Notes: generated from the sequence alone by a model not told the origin. A stretch of 64,000 nt of DNA from Rhizophlyctis rosea (GCA_027596075.1 JADGJC010000011.1:173936-237935); one strand, 5' to 3'. Shown: positions 44,579 through 55,943, numbered from the stretch's first letter. Numbers and translations are program-made.

Positions 44579-45805
44579 CTACACCTCCCGACTCCTAGGC
44601 GGAGAACGATCCAGCGCTCCCCCACCCACACCCCTCTCCCCATGCCTCTCACTCTCCGGCCAACTCCTCGACCTCCCCAACCCGGCCTCCCCTTCCCTCT
44701 CCTCCCTCACAACCCCCATCCCCTGCTCAACCTCCGCACACCTCACAACACCAACCCTCCCAAACTCCTGCCCCAAAACCTGCACACTCTTCAACCACCG
44801 CTCATACTCCTCCCTCCGCACATGCAGTCGTCCCCCAACACCTCCCAAAAACTCCCGTTCCATGGTGTTGATGTCGATGAGTGGTAAGCCCGTGAATTTT
44901 GCCCAGGTTTTGTTACTGTACCGGTCGTCTGTATGGTATTTCTGCGCGAGGATTAGCGCGGATGTGAAGACGCGGAATTCGGCGCCTTCGCCGGTGGAGG
45001 ATGTAGGGAGGGCTTGGCGGAGGCGGGCGACGTAGAGGAGCGAGATCATGAGGTGGGGGAGGGAGACGTTTGCGCGGTGGATTAGGGTGTGGACGGCTGT
45101 GATGAAGGAGGGGTACCAGGATTCTGTGCCGGTTGGGATGACGAGTCCTGATGCGGTTGTTGTTGTTGATGATGGTGACGAGGTTGATGATGATGATGAT
45201 GATGAGGATGATGATGATGAGGTTTGTGATGATTTTAGGGGTATACGGTTCCATATTCTGTGGACGGCAAAGCAGACGAATTCGCTGGCTTCTTGGGAGA
45301 GTTTTCCTGTCACGGGTATGGCGCGGGATGCGTAGTTGGCTAGGGGGTGGTTGGTGTGATGATGGGAATGGTGGTGGTCTCGTTCCCTGCCTGACGTCCT
45401 TCCAACTCCACTTCCAGATCCATATCGTTCCATTCCGATTCCTCTCCCGCTGATCCCCTCTCCAGGTCCTTCTGACTTGGATCTTCGTCTCTGTCCATGT
45501 CCACTTCCGTCCATTTCGCGAGGTGTCACATAAGTTCCAGAATCAGGTATCCATTGCGGCATGTCCACGTCCATCCGATCACTTCCACTACTTCCACCCC
45601 CATTTTTCTCTACTCCTATACTACCATAATCATACTCCCATCCCCCTCCTCCCATCCCCACCCTCTCCCCGTCCCCTCTCGGACTCCACCTCCTCTCCGA
45701 TCCCTCTCCCCGTGTCATCCAGGCTCTTTCGTCACCTGCCCCGGATGTCTCACGCCGTCCACTCTCCCCGCCCCCTCGACGCTGTCCATACATCTTCTCC
45801 GCCAT
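44579..45805 (-). CDS. PHO80-like cyclin with serine tract inside the cyclin box
   Basis: A single exon of 408 residues from MAEKMYGQRRGG. The N-terminal 160 residues are disordered, Gly/Arg/Ser-rich, with a His run (HHHSHHHTNHP). The cyclin box begins LSQEASEFVCFAVHRIWNRI and resumes SWYPSFITAVHTLIHRANVS, LPHLMISLLYVARLRQALPT, FRVFTSALILAQKYHTDDRYS and NKTWAKFTGLPLIDINTMER, the usual helices of the Pho80/Pcl class. Between the first and second helix lies a run of about a dozen Ser followed by Thr, encoded by a trinucleotide repeat. A coiled-coil-like tail and Arg/Ser-rich end follow. Such cyclins partner Pho85-type CDKs in phosphate, glycogen and cell-cycle control. Confidence 0.85.
   Translation of the reverse strand: MAEKMYGQRRGGGESGRRETSGAGDERAWMTRGEGSERRWSPRGDGERVGMGGGGWEYDYGSIGVEKNGGGSSGSDRMDVDMPQWIPDSGTYVTPREMDGSGHGQRRRSKSEGPGEGISGRGIGMERYGSGSGVGRTSGRERDHHHSHHHTNHPLANYASRAIPVTGKLSQEASEFVCFAVHRIWNRIPLKSSQTSSSSSSSSSSSSTSSPSSTTTTASGLVIPTGTESWYPSFITAVHTLIHRANVSLPHLMISLLYVARLRQALPTSSTGEGAEFRVFTSALILAQKYHTDDRYSNKTWAKFTGLPLIDINTMEREFLGGVGGRLHVRREEYERWLKSVQVLGQEFGRVGVVRCAEVEQGMGVVREEREGEAGLGRSRSWPESERHGERGVGGGALDRSPPRSREV
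45150..45224. repeat. Trinucleotide microsatellite (TGT/GAT repeats) within the cyclin gene
   Basis: TTGTTGTTGTTGATGATGG is followed by a GATGATGAT-type run with two interruptions. On the coding strand it encodes the Ser/Thr tract of the cyclin. Confidence 0.85.
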
Positions 45806-48241
45806 TCCGACTTCCTCCGCACGTAACCGCCGACAAGTGTTTGTGTGCCGCTACTACCTTCACGCTCCGCTTCTCCTATTGGTATTGATGATGGTGTGGG
45901 TGATGTTTCCGGTGGGCGGTCACTGGTGTGAGGGCTCGGGCTTGATAAAGTTCTATGAGGCGTGGATCGGATGATGCTCGGCATTTGACGTCGTTGGCGG
46001 TGGGAGTGGGTGCACGAAAATGGGTGTGGGTGAGAATATTTTGAGAGGATATTGTAAGGACAGCGTGATTATGTTCGTTTGAGGGAATGGGTGGGGAATA
46101 TGGACAGAAATCGTAGGCTGCAAAGAAGATCCAGCTCCAAATTGCAGATGACCGGGGTATATGTGCAGGGTGTATGACGGGAACCCGCAGCGGTATATGT
46201 AGATTGTGCTCAAATATGAGCCCTTACTTCGTTTCCTGGTCTGAACCTCCTCCTCCCTACTGTGAGGAAACTTAAGATCGTACAAAGACGAACTCAGTGC
46301 AGAGAGATTGTCGCAGTTTGATAGCAAGGGCCGCAGCTTTTTGGATAGGCAGGGGCGAATAAACACTGTATCGCTATTTGTATGTATGTTGTACGGCTGT
46401 CGTTTTGGTGGTTGATATGGCCTTTCGTAACGCACGGGTTTGACGCGCAAAAGCAAATCTTGCCGACGAGCCGATTGTTTACCTCTGGTAAATAATAGCT
46501 GTGGCGTTTGGGCGAGGCTTTTGGGTGCGCTGTCAAAGCAGCATTAGGATGGGGTTATGTGTGGAATGCGTTCTTTATGCAGGGCGAAGATGTCGGCAGC
46601 ATATGGAGTCGCCTTTTTGAAACGTCAGGTTTGAAATATGTGTCGGCGGGTAGGTCACGACTCACGATGCGGAACCTGTCAAGAACGAATGGCGGCTAAC
46701 AAAGTACAAAAGCCGATAAGGGGGTTGTGCGTTTCGCTATAGCAGGCGGCCCTTCACAAGCTTCGGCAAAACGCTACCGATCGCTAATTGAAAAGGGTAG
46801 AATGAGAAGGTTGGGCGTCAGTGGACGAACGACCATCTTTGAGTGACGCCGTACGAAACCTTGAAAATGCGGGATGATGTTTTCCTGGTAACGGTACAAG
46901 TATGTTCCACCACGGCATATCATCCGGCACCGTCGGGCCCCAACCCCTCTTTTCCAGCCCACCACAAAAGTTCGGATGGGGCCGTCCAAAGGACCATTAT
47001 TTCTTTTGTGCGCCTTTTCACGCTTATGGGTATAGAACAAGGCGGGGCAAAACTGTTTCCAATAAGGCGGAGGTTTCCTGTTTTGAACACCGAATGGCCG
47101 GCGTTTTTGTGTTCCGTGAAATCATCCGTTCTTTTCTGGCCTCCGTGGTTGAAGGGGGCAAAAAGCTCGCCAAAAGATTTTGCTGGCGCCAATTGCCACG
47201 GCAGCTCAAAAGCGTTCAAAAGCTGGGCCGGGTGGCTGGGGTGTGTGGAGGCACAGTCACATGGTACATTTCAGTGTCTGAAGTGCTGTTCAATGACCTC
47301 ACATTATATCCTTTTTGGGGTTGATGGGCTGAGTTGAAGGCATGGGAGCAGCACGAACACCTGGAGTGCAAACAACCATACTTTATCTCCTTCAACAGCG
47401 CAATGACAGGTTGTGCACAGCCAACCGCTACCATCGATGAACCCAGCTTCAAACCACTTCCAATGCCGCACCGATAAGATGATGAGTTTGAATAACCGGG
47501 GCGCCGTTACAGGCATCATACAACACCCCTCCAATTCGCATTTTCCTGCAGAACTGACCGTCCAGACAATCCCCAAACCCTTCGGACATAACACGGGAAC
47601 AATGAGCTTCACCTCCGACAGAGACACCCGCCGCGCATTACTACATGTACGAAAAGTGTATCGTGGTCGGGCGTCACTCCTCTCATCTTCGAACGCGTGA
47701 CTAAGCCACATCCGTCGGTGAGTTCAGTGTCCGGAAGGACAGAGCTTCGCAAGGAAGAATAGGCACTCCTTCCTCTCTGCACCGCCAACCTGCCAAAAAG
47801 CCGATCGATTCTCATATTCCAACATATAGTCAGCGATAATGATGCAAATAGAGAATCTCCGTATCGTCGCCAGCTTTCGTCTAAAATCATACAACCTCCT
47901 TGCTGAGGGGAACGAAACGCGTCATAGTGCACAAGATCAAAACCACGAAATGACTTTCATTGGTAATCCTTTCAACAAAGTCGGCAGAACCGCATCAAAT
48001 AGCGCCATTCGCGAGCTTAGGAATTGGGCTTCACGTGCAATCCGGTGCTGTTTGACAGTGTGACGGAAGAGCCCTCAATACTTCCATCGCCTCCACCCTT
48101 CATCAATTTCACACCGATTCCGCCCATTAGCCGAAACCACCTCCCAACCTCCATCACATTTCCCAAGCGCTCTTAAATTTCACAAACCCCGAATCCGCAA
48201 ACAACTAATCATTGAAAAATTTGTACAATAATACACAAACA
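45806..48241. other. Long intergenic region; no supported gene
   Basis: About 2.4 kb. Open frames up to 165 residues exist on both strands (45953-46456 minus, 46843-47337 plus, 47304-47711 minus). None shows a domain, splice sites or biased codons, and they overlap one another. The minus frame 45715-45984 could be an alternative cyclin 5' end but does not join in frame. Confidence 0.4.
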
Positions 48242-48273
48242 GAAAGGAAAAAAGCAGGAGCAAAGCCGAACCC

Positions 48274-49102
48274 CGCGCCCCGGGGGGGGGCGCCCCCGGC
48301 GCCGGGCCCGCGGGGCGGGGCCCGGGCCCCGGGGGGGGGGGGGGGGCCGGCGGGGAGGAGCGATGTGGGGGTGGAAGGGGAGCGGGAGGTGGAGGGTGAG
48401 GNNNNNNNNNNNNNNNNNNNNNNNNNNNNNNNNNNNNNNNNNNNNNNNNNNNNNNNNNNNNNNNNNNNNNNNNNNNNNNNNNNNNNNNNNNNNNNNNNNN
48501 NNNNNNNNNNNNNNNNNNNNNNNNNNNNNNNNNNNNNNNNNNNNNNNNNNNNNNNNNNNNNNNNNNNNNNNNNNNNNNNNNNNNNNNNNNNNNNNNNNNN
48601 NNNNNNNNNNNNNNNNNNNNNNNNNNNNNNNNNNNNNNNNNNNNNNNNNNNNNNNNNNNNNNNNNNNNNNNNNNNNNNNNNNNNNNNNNNNNNNNNNNNN
48701 NNNNNNNNNNNNNNNNNNNNNNNNNNNNNNNNNNNNNNNNNNNNNNNNNNNNNNNNNNNNNNNNNNNNNNNNNNNNNNNNNNNNNNNNNNNNNNNNNNNN
48801 NNNNNNNNNNNNNNNNNNNNNNNNNNNNNNNNNNNNNNNNNNNNNNNNNNNNNNNNNNNNNNNNNNNNNNNNNNNNNNNNNNNNNNNNNNNNNNNNNNNN
48901 NNNNNNNNNNNNNNNNNNNNNNNNNNNNNNNNNNNNNNNNNNNNNNNNNNNNNNNNNNNNNNNNNNNNNNNNNNNNNNNNNNNNNNNNNNNNNNNNNNNN
49001 NNNNNNNNNNNNNNNNNNNNNNNNNNNNNNNNNNNNNNNNNNNNNNNNNNNNNNNNNNNNNNNNNNNNNNNNNNNNNNNNNNNNNNNNNNNNNNNNNNNN
49101 NN
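48274..49102. other. Assembly gap (N, 48402-49102) with artefact-like G/C homopolymers on its left edge
   Basis: The 701 N bases are preceded by runs such as GGGGGGGGGG, GGGCCCGCGGGG and GGGGGGGGGGGGGG at 48280-48360. This composition is unlike the rest of the window. It looks like low-quality polymerase slippage or an unresolved GC-rich repeat rather than real sequence. Confidence 0.9.
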
Positions 49103-50689
49103 GCACTACTCAACGCCTTGTCCGTCCCACCACCTCCCCCGCCCCCACCCCCCGCCCCTCCTCCCCCAACCCCTCTCCCACTCTCCGCCCCCTTCCCAGG
49201 CGACGCTCCCTCATCCCGATGCACCCGCTTCGCTGGCGGTGTAGAAGTGTTGTTCCGACTTGCCCCTGCGTCGGGTGTTAGTGTCCGTTTCCTCGTCTCA
49301 GATTGGTAGGAAGAGGATGTGGAGCGGTCGTATGGGTGGTGCGGGTTTTGCGGGTGCATGGGGAAGTGGGGAGGAGCGTTGGGTGGGAAGGGTCCGCCGG
49401 GTGGACCGAACATTGGGTATATTGGAGGTGGGAATGGTGGCTGTTGCATTGAGTTGGTGCATTTTGTTAGGGTGGTAGGCCAAAAGAGAGGATCGTCCCA
49501 CAAATCAATACAAATCACATTCGTCATTGAACGACATTCAATCAAGAACAAAACTTACCCGTCCCATTCCTCTTCCCCCCATTCCACCTCTCGGTCCCCT
49601 TCCAAACCTCTCCCCACTAGGCCCACCCCATCCCTCCGGCCCACCAGGTCCCCCAAAAGGCGGTATTCCCATATCTCCCATCATCCCCATTCCCCCCGCA
49701 TTCCCTCCATACCCTCCCCTCTGTCCCATATGCTGGAACGCCTGCATGGCCTGCATCTGCTGCTCCATCTGCATGCGTTGCATTTGTTCTTCCTGCATTC
49801 GTCTCTGGAACGCCGGGTTGATATGGATTGAGCGGCCCAGGCCGGGACGGGGTTGTGTTGCTCCGGTGGTATTGGTGGGGAAGGTAGGTTGTTTTCCGGC
49901 GGTTCCGGGTACGGGGTTGGTGTTCCATGATTGTACAGGGTCGGATCCCCATGTTGCCGTGACGGCTGGACCCCAATTTCCGTTTGTGTTCATATTGGGA
50001 TTTATTGCTGCCGCTGTCCCGCTGGATCCACCTCGTCCCCTTCCCCTTCCCCTTCCGCTTCCACCATTACCCCACGCTGCCGGCTTCTGTGCTCCAGTGG
50101 GTTGCCGTCCTCCCACCACGGTGCTCCACCCAGTCTTCTTTTGATTTGTAGGTCTGGGTTGTACAACTGGAGGTGGTTCATCGCCTAGTGTTGGGATCGG
50201 TTGCGGTGCACTTTCACTTTCATCCGCGCCAGTGGACACATTGGTAAGGGTATCTGTGGCCGTTGCGGGTGGTGCATCTCCCCATCCTATTCCTCCTCCA
50301 ATCCCACCGTCCGCCACTCCTTCTCCAGCCGCCGGCGCATCCCACCCGCTTCCACTGTTTGCTTCCGCCGGTGCTCCGTTCCCTTCCCCTTCCTGCTGCG
50401 AAGCGTCAGCGTCCGCTCCTACTCGTGGATCATAACTCTCATCGGCGTTCGCTTGCGACTCGTCGTAATAATCATTTTCAGCTCCGTAGTCTTCTATTGC
50501 ATATTCCCCTTCTCCACCATAGCCTTCCTCCCCATATGCCTCTGGGTTGTAGTCTTCTCCGGTGCCTTCCCAGCCTTCTCCGTTGGCCTGAGCGGTACCG
50601 TCTTCAGCAGTCTCCTGATTCCACGAATCCTGAGAGTCGTCTTTTGGAGGAAGTGTAACTGCTTCTGTTGTGTCAGGTTGGTCGGCCAT
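49103..50689 (-). CDS. Gly-rich RGG-type protein, 3' end lost in gap
   Basis: Exons 49559-50689 and 49440 down into the gap at 49103, on the minus strand; start MADQPDTTEAVTLPPKD. The N-terminal 170 residues are acidic and Tyr/Gly/Glu-rich. Next come GWSTVVGGRQPTGAQKPAAW and a basic GRGRGRGRGG patch with repeated NGNWGPA/NTNPVPG segments. The region after TTGATQPRPGLGRSIHINPA has a Gln/Met helix (MQRMQMEQQMQAMQAFQHM), then Gly/Met/Pro-rich sequence ending GGMGGRGMGR at the splice. Exon 2 continues PPFPPPIYPMFGPPGG and KRTLTPDAGAS before poly-Gly at the gap edge. Low complexity and RGG repeats suggest an RNA-binding or condensate-forming protein. No RRM is visible in the sequenced part. Confidence 0.7.
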
Positions 50690-51544
50690 AATGGGAGGAG
50701 GAAGTCCGTTCGCGATTGTGCGGAAAGCAGTCCCTCAAGGATCGGCCTACGATCTCGCGGCTAGCAGGGAAGTATGGCAAGAAGATCAAAGAGTTGTCTA
50801 CTTCTGTTGGGTCGCACCGTCCCTTCTACAGCCTGTGTCGGATGGGATTTGGCTTAGCGATCTGACGTGAGAACGAGTGTGTGGATGCAGGTGGAGAGTT
50901 GTTGATGATTGAAGCAAGGGTGGCTTGCCAGACTCATCAGCCCGGCGATCAGCGTTGCTGCGCCATTTGTGACATGGAATCAGTCACACCCTGATGAAGC
51001 TGCTGATGTAATGACGATGGTGGCCCAGCGACCAATTGGTGAATCACGTTCATTCCTGGTTCATTCCCACAATCCTCTTTTCACACCAAGAAACCATCGC
51101 AGACCCATCAACACAAGAATTAGTCCAGCACGTACGTCGAAGGTCAAGGATAGTAGTGACAATATGATCGCTACGTGTCGAACACTCCCAGGAAGACGGT
51201 TGGTCACCGCGTTCAATCGGTAAGTTGATGGCACAAGGGGTGGGTGCTATACTGGGCGATGAGCCAATAGCAAGCACAAACAGGAACCACTAGCGGCCAA
51301 TATGGTAGCACTGTCTGGGAGGTTTGTGCTTTTTGCACCATGCTCCGCTTTAGATACTTCTCGGTTGTTGTGTCAGGGAGGGGTTGGTGGCAGCCAAAGT
51401 AAACAAACAAAGGATTTGTTGACAGTGTGAACTGAGGCGAGAGCTCGCGCGTCGAACGTTATGGATTGTCAAGTGCTTTATTCAATATTGACATTCGAGA
51501 GCTGCTACGGCATTCATTGCGACTTAAATGTAACAGATTCTCAT
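50690..51544. other. Divergent promoter region; nothing specific seen
   Basis: 855 bases between the RGG gene start and the DUF1279 gene. No conserved motif found. Confidence 0.35.
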
Positions 51545-52156
51545 ATGCGTACACTTTTTTCCAGGGCACCGCCACATTACCGTCCAACTCAATCGAACCC
51601 GTTTCGCACTCCACGGCGTGCCCAACATTACTCCCAACCATCCACTTCCTCCAATGCACCTTCCTCCACTTCAAACCCGTCCAGTTCACTAGCACCATCA
51701 ACAACCCCTCGCACTTCCCGCCTAAAATCCCTCATCAAAGAATACGGCCCTTCCGCCTTCATAACCTACGAGCTAATCTCCAACACCGCGCTCCTGGGCT
51801 GGTTTTTCGCAATCCAAATGGGCGTAGACGTTGAATCATTCATCCACCGTCTCGCCGCCCTCAGAGAAGAGTATTTTGGTTCATCCGAGAGCGAGGAGGA
51901 GAGGGAAGTTGAAGAAGCGCTGCATGCGGCGCATGAGGAGGAGGGGAAGGAGGGTGGAGGAGTGGGGATGTGGACAAGGGTGGGCACGACGTTACTGTTG
52001 GCACACGCTTGTAATGGTGTTATTTTCCCGTTGAGGGTTGGGTTGACGGTTTTGGTGACTCCACGAACGGCAAGGTGGTTGAAGGCTGCGGGGTGGGATG
52101 CGTGGTTGAGGAGGCAGTTTGGGAGGTTTAAGTGGGGTGGGAAGAAGGAACAGTAA
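51545..52156 (+). CDS. DUF1279 (FAM210-like) mitochondrial membrane protein
   Basis: A 203-residue single exon. The first 55 residues are Arg/Ser/Thr/Pro-rich (MRTLFSRAPPHYRPTQ), consistent with a mitochondrial presequence. The DUF1279 domain follows: RLKSLIKEYGPSAFITYELI, then SNTALLGWFFAIQMGVDVES with the first membrane segment. An acidic loop of about 45 residues comes next, then WTRVGTTLLLAHACNGVIFP and LRVGLTVLVTPRTARWLK with the second. The tail is basic (WLRRQFGRFKWGGKKEQ). FAM210A/B and yeast Nat2 relatives sit in the inner mitochondrial membrane; the molecular role is poorly known. Start is the first ATG; the frame is open 84 bases further upstream but without a better N-terminus. 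Confidence 0.88.
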   Translation: MRTLFSRAPPHYRPTQSNPFRTPRRAQHYSQPSTSSNAPSSTSNPSSSLAPSTTPRTSRLKSLIKEYGPSAFITYELISNTALLGWFFAIQMGVDVESFIHRLAALREEYFGSSESEEEREVEEALHAAHEEEGKEGGGVGMWTRVGTTLLLAHACNGVIFPLRVGLTVLVTPRTARWLKAAGWDAWLRRQFGRFKWGGKKEQ

Positions 52157-52351
52157 CTGTGTTGCCATTTTGAGATCCCGAAACAAGGATCCATAAGACA
52201 GAACCGGTGGATATCAAAACACATGACTCGCCATTTTGTGCAATGCGTCCTTGAAGGTGGATGTGCCCATTTGTGTTTACAGGTGTTGCGTCGTATGTAC
52301 ATGACAAGATTCCCGATTCCCATTCCGTCAATCAACCAAAAAATCCACCAT

Positions 52352-52801
52352 CTACAATTCATCCTTCTTCTCCTCCCCACTCTCCCCCATCTCCTTCTTC
52401 AACCTCTCAATCCTCATTTTATTCCTCTTCCCCAAAACCCTCAACACATTCTTCCGCTCAATTTCGCTCATTTCCGGCCAATTGCTTATTCTCGACAAAC
52501 TCCCGTCCTCGTTGACTACTAAAGGGCCTAGCTGGTCGTAGAAGGAATCTGTAAGGTCATGAACGCCGTCGGCGTTGGGTTGGATTTGTGTTGCGGCGTC
52601 GGTTGGCGCGGGGAGGGCTTTTAAGTTTGGTGGTGTTGATGAGGAGGGTGGTGAGGAGGGGTTTGGTGGGGAGGAGGGTGTGGTTAGGGATCTTGTGGGT
52701 AGGATGGTTGGGATTACTGGTGTTGGTGTTGTTGTTGCTGTACCTGTTGAGAGTGACATTCTGGAACGTGGAATGTAGCTGCGAAGTTGAGTGAGGCGCA
52801 T
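52352..52801 (-). CDS. Small conserved fungal protein, probably mitochondrial
   Basis: 149 residues, single exon, convergent with the DUF1279 gene. The N-terminus (MRLTQLRSYIPRSRMSLS) is Arg/Ser-rich and lacks acid residues, as in mitochondrial presequences. A Pro/Ser/Thr linker runs to residue 85. The ordered part is at the C-terminus: SFYDQLGPLVVNEDGSLSRI and SNWPEMSEIERKNVLRVLGK, then RNKMRIERLKKEMGESG. The pattern I-S-x-W-x-x-M-[ST]-x-x-E-R-x-x-x-x-R-x-L-x-K-R-N is familiar from uncharacterised fungal proteins, but I cannot attach a function. Confidence 0.7.
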   Translation of the reverse strand: MRLTQLRSYIPRSRMSLSTGTATTTPTPVIPTILPTRSLTTPSSPPNPSSPPSSSTPPNLKALPAPTDAATQIQPNADGVHDLTDSFYDQLGPLVVNEDGSLSRISNWPEMSEIERKNVLRVLGKRNKMRIERLKKEMGESGEEKKDEL

Positions 52802-53709
52802 GCAGTAAAGGGTGCTCCAGTTCAGGGTACGATTCCGAGGCGAGCCGAAAGGCTATATGTGTTAGTAAATGTAAGATGGTTAAGAATCTGTGACGGTACT
52901 ACCTAAATGCGAATGTTGGAAAAATATGGAAATTTTTGGAAGAGAGGGTTTGTGAGTGATGGAATGGAAGATGTGGCTTTGATCGGAGCTGATCTGAAGA
53001 AAGCATGTTCACGTGCCAGTCCACATCACGTCAGGAGAGATCCAAACCCCCTTGGTGTGCAGAAGCTTGTTTTGGTCGAAATTGGTGCTGGTGGTACAAT
53101 GGCCTGCTACCAGGAATCAACAGGACCCGCGCGGCATCTGTAGGACGAAGTCAACAATGGTGCTACAACCAGAAACGTCAAGTTTTCATGGCCAGGAGAA
53201 ACCCATGAAGCCCCTTGGCACAATCCTCGGGCTGAACCGGTCACAACATCAAACAACAAGGGTTGGTTTACATCCCCGTCACGACCGTCAAGTTTCCCGC
53301 CTTTTCCCACGCTTGCTAGCTTGCTTGAGGAAAGGGGAAAGTAACTGATGATAGGGCATTTTTCACCTATGAGACCGATATTCTATTAGGCATATACGCA
53401 ACCTCGTTCGACCTCATACCTGATCTTCAGCGTAGGAAAGAGAGGTAAATTCACGCGTTGTTGAAAGGTGGGTAAACTGGCGTGTCGTCTGTTTGTTTAC
53501 ATTCCCAGGCCTTGGCCCGTGGGAAAATCGCGACTCGCTTCAGCAATCTCCAAAACCACAATTGCAAGCGTGATGTGCTTTGCTGACCATCAATACATAC
53601 TTTTCACCCCTTTCATACAATGCAGAGCATAGAAACATAATAACAATTCAAATACAAAACCATCAAAGTTCCCAATACATTCCACACCTTCAACACTCCC
53701 AGAAACACC
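52802..53709. other. Intergenic; nothing supported
   Basis: Divergent promoters of two genes. Open frames without domain. Confidence 0.35.
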
Positions 53710-54965
53710 ATGGACTCCCCACCAACATCAACCCTTTCCCTCCCCTCCTCCGCCTCCTCCACAACCCCACCACCCCCCTCCCTAACCCAATCCGACACCG
53801 CATCGCTCTCCTCCCGGCGGTCCTCCCATACAGGTGCCAGCGGTCTCCCACCATCTTACTACAACAAATACTACACGACTAAGCGGTTTGACCTTGCGGA
53901 ACGGCAGCGAGAGCAGAGGAGGCGGGAGGAAGAGGAGAGGGGACGGAGAGAAGAGGAGGAGAGAAGAAGGAGGGAGAAGGAGAGGAGCTTTGGAGATGGG
54001 AGTGAGACGGTTTTGACGGATCATTTGGAGGCTGCTGTGGATAATTTGTTTAAGTTGGTGGGTATCTGGGTCTAAGTATGGTGGTTTGTTTGTGGTGGGG
54101 TTTGTGTGAGATGAAGAATTGGTTGAAGAATGCGATTGCGTGGATGTATGCTGCCAGTCGGGACCAACTTGGGCTTGCTGCTAAGAAATTTGGGACATAT
54201 TCGTGTTCAAGCATCATGGGAATATAGGGATATGGTTCGCATTGCATTTGGATCTGTGGGAATGTACGCGACTGGACAATGGGTAACGAGTCGGACTAAT
54301 GTGGCATGAAAATACTTATCTTCATTCTTCACCACCAACAGGTCGAAAAAAAAGTAAACCTAGACCACCCCCAACGCCCCCGCACCCGCTCCCGCTCCTC
54401 CTCCTGGTCCTCCTCCGCCATCCGCTCGGAAGTCTCAAAACTCTACCACGCAGCCGAACGCACATTCCAATCCCCCTCCCCCTCCTCCCAAACAACCCTC
54501 ACCTCCTCCCCACAATCCGCCGTCCCCTCCTACCTAAGAATGCGCAACCCCTCATTCGACGCCGGGCAACCGAAAAACGCGGAGAAATCGGAGTACGCGT
54601 ACCCCCACCTCCCGCCAATCCACGAGACGAATTCTAGGAGGGTGCGGTATTTGGACCCGGAAGGAGGAGATTTACATGATGTGCCAGTGGTAAATGGGCG
54701 GAAGTTGGGGGCTTTGAGGGTTTTTAGTAGGAGTAGTTCTTTGCCGAGTGGGACTGACAATTCTTCTTCTTCTTCTTCTCTTCCTGTTGCTCCGCCGAAT
54801 GGTATTTTGAAGAATCATACGAGGGTGGGGGTGGAGGAACGGGATAGGAAACAGTATGGGAAGGAGGATGGGGTGGTGGAGAGGCATGTGAGGGAGGGGG
54901 CAGGAGGGGATAGAGTGGGGAAATGGATGTTTGCTTTTGGTGGGTGTTGTAGGGATGGGAAGTAG
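53710..54965 (+). CDS. Coiled-coil and Ser-rich protein, unknown function
   Basis: Exons 53710-54057 and 54342-54965, phase 0, give 323 residues from MDSPPTSTLSLPSS. After a Ser/Thr/Pro-rich N-terminus comes GLPPSYYNKYYTTKRFDLAE, running into a highly charged Arg/Glu helix of about 35 residues. The ordered segment LTDHLEAAVDNLFKLVEKKV spans the intron. Then RTRSRSSSWSSSAIRSEVSK, KLYHAAERTFQSPSPSS, a Glu/Pro/Tyr stretch, and RRVRYLDPEGGDLHDVPVVN GRKLGALRVF follow. A Ser7 run is encoded by TTC repeats at 54763-54780. No named domain. The charged helix suggests oligomerisation. Downstream DNA is very T-rich on this strand. Confidence 0.6.
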
Positions 54966-55202
54966 AGGGGGAGAAGAGTTTTTTTCCTTCTTTTTCCTGT
55001 TCGTTTCTTTTCATTCTTGTTTTGGGGTGGGATTTCTTTTTCTTTGTCCTTTCTCACCTTTTTGCCTTTTTTTTTTTTTATCTTGCATCTTGCACACGCA
55101 CTTGCGTTTGGTCCATTCTTTTCCGGGCCTGTTCGTCCTCATTTTTCCACACTCTTGTTTTTTTGGCCACACCCTCATCGTTTGGACGACTTTTCACTTT
55201 TG

Positions 55203-55388
55203 ATGTTCAATTTGGATTTCGTTTGGTTGTTTGTATTGTTGGGGTACGTAGGCTTCCTCTTCTTCCCCGCCTGGTTCGCCGGCATTTTCTTTTCTCGTTC
55301 CGATGGGTGGCGGAAAGCTTGTATCATGATGTCCCTTGTGGCGGTTTGTTTCTTCATTGCCTTGGGGCTGATTTTGGCGTTGCCGTAA
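55203..55388 (+). CDS. Small two-helix membrane protein (61 residues)
   Basis: A short frame, MFNLDFVWLFVLLGYVGFLF to LALP. Two hydrophobic segments (FVWLFVLLGYVGFLFFPAWFAGIFF and CIMMSLVAVCFFIALGLILAL) are joined by a basic loop SRSDGWRKA. The positive loop between two helices is a classical small hairpin membrane protein. The surrounding DNA is T-rich, which by itself produces hydrophobic frames, so coding status is uncertain. No splice partner found. Confidence 0.35.
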   Translation: MFNLDFVWLFVLLGYVGFLFFPAWFAGIFFSRSDGWRKACIMMSLVAVCFFIALGLILALP

Positions 55389-55943
55389 GCTCGTTTCCGT
55401 CCCTCTTTCGCCTTGGTTGTTCTTGCTGTTCCGTCCTTTTTTTGCGGTGTTCCCCTGTTTTGTGTCTCGTATATAGTGATGGTGTCGATACGGGGTTTCT
55501 GTTAGAAGTAGTTTTTGAGAACTGTATATTTTAGAACTTATTTTTATGTTGTATTGGTGTGTTTTTGTTTGTTTTTTCTTGTAGGTTGCTGGTCTTCCTG
55601 TATCTTTTTTATACTGTTTCGTTGGTTAATGATGGGAGTATTTGTTTCATGCAGAGGGTAGTAGGGAACGCCTTCCTTGTGTCTGTTGTATGTTTTGCTT
55701 CCTTGTCCGAATGAAAATCATTGATTGTTCACGTCTGATATATTCAACACATGTGATGGGTATCTGTCTTGCCGCATCATACTACAGCCAATTTCACAAA
55801 TCGCCGCGCGGTCACCTGTTTCTATTTGACCATATTGGGGAAATTGGGTCAGGTGACCACGCGACTATGGTGAAACGGGCTGTAGAGCAGCTCTTGCATC
55901 CTCACGAAACACAAGTCCAGTACCTTCCCCCCTCCCGCAAACT
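55389..55943. other. Intergenic; T-rich, no gene
   Basis: No supported feature before the stop of the DUF4246 gene. Confidence 0.35.

Noticed and set aside
45150..45224. CRISPR-like or minisatellite repeat
   Set aside because: It is a simple trinucleotide microsatellite inside the cyclin coding sequence.
45953..46456. 167-residue minus-strand frame upstream of the cyclin
   Set aside because: No domain, no splice link to the cyclin and unusual composition.
46843..47337. 164-residue plus-strand frame
   Set aside because: It competes with equally long frames on the other strand; no recognisable motif.
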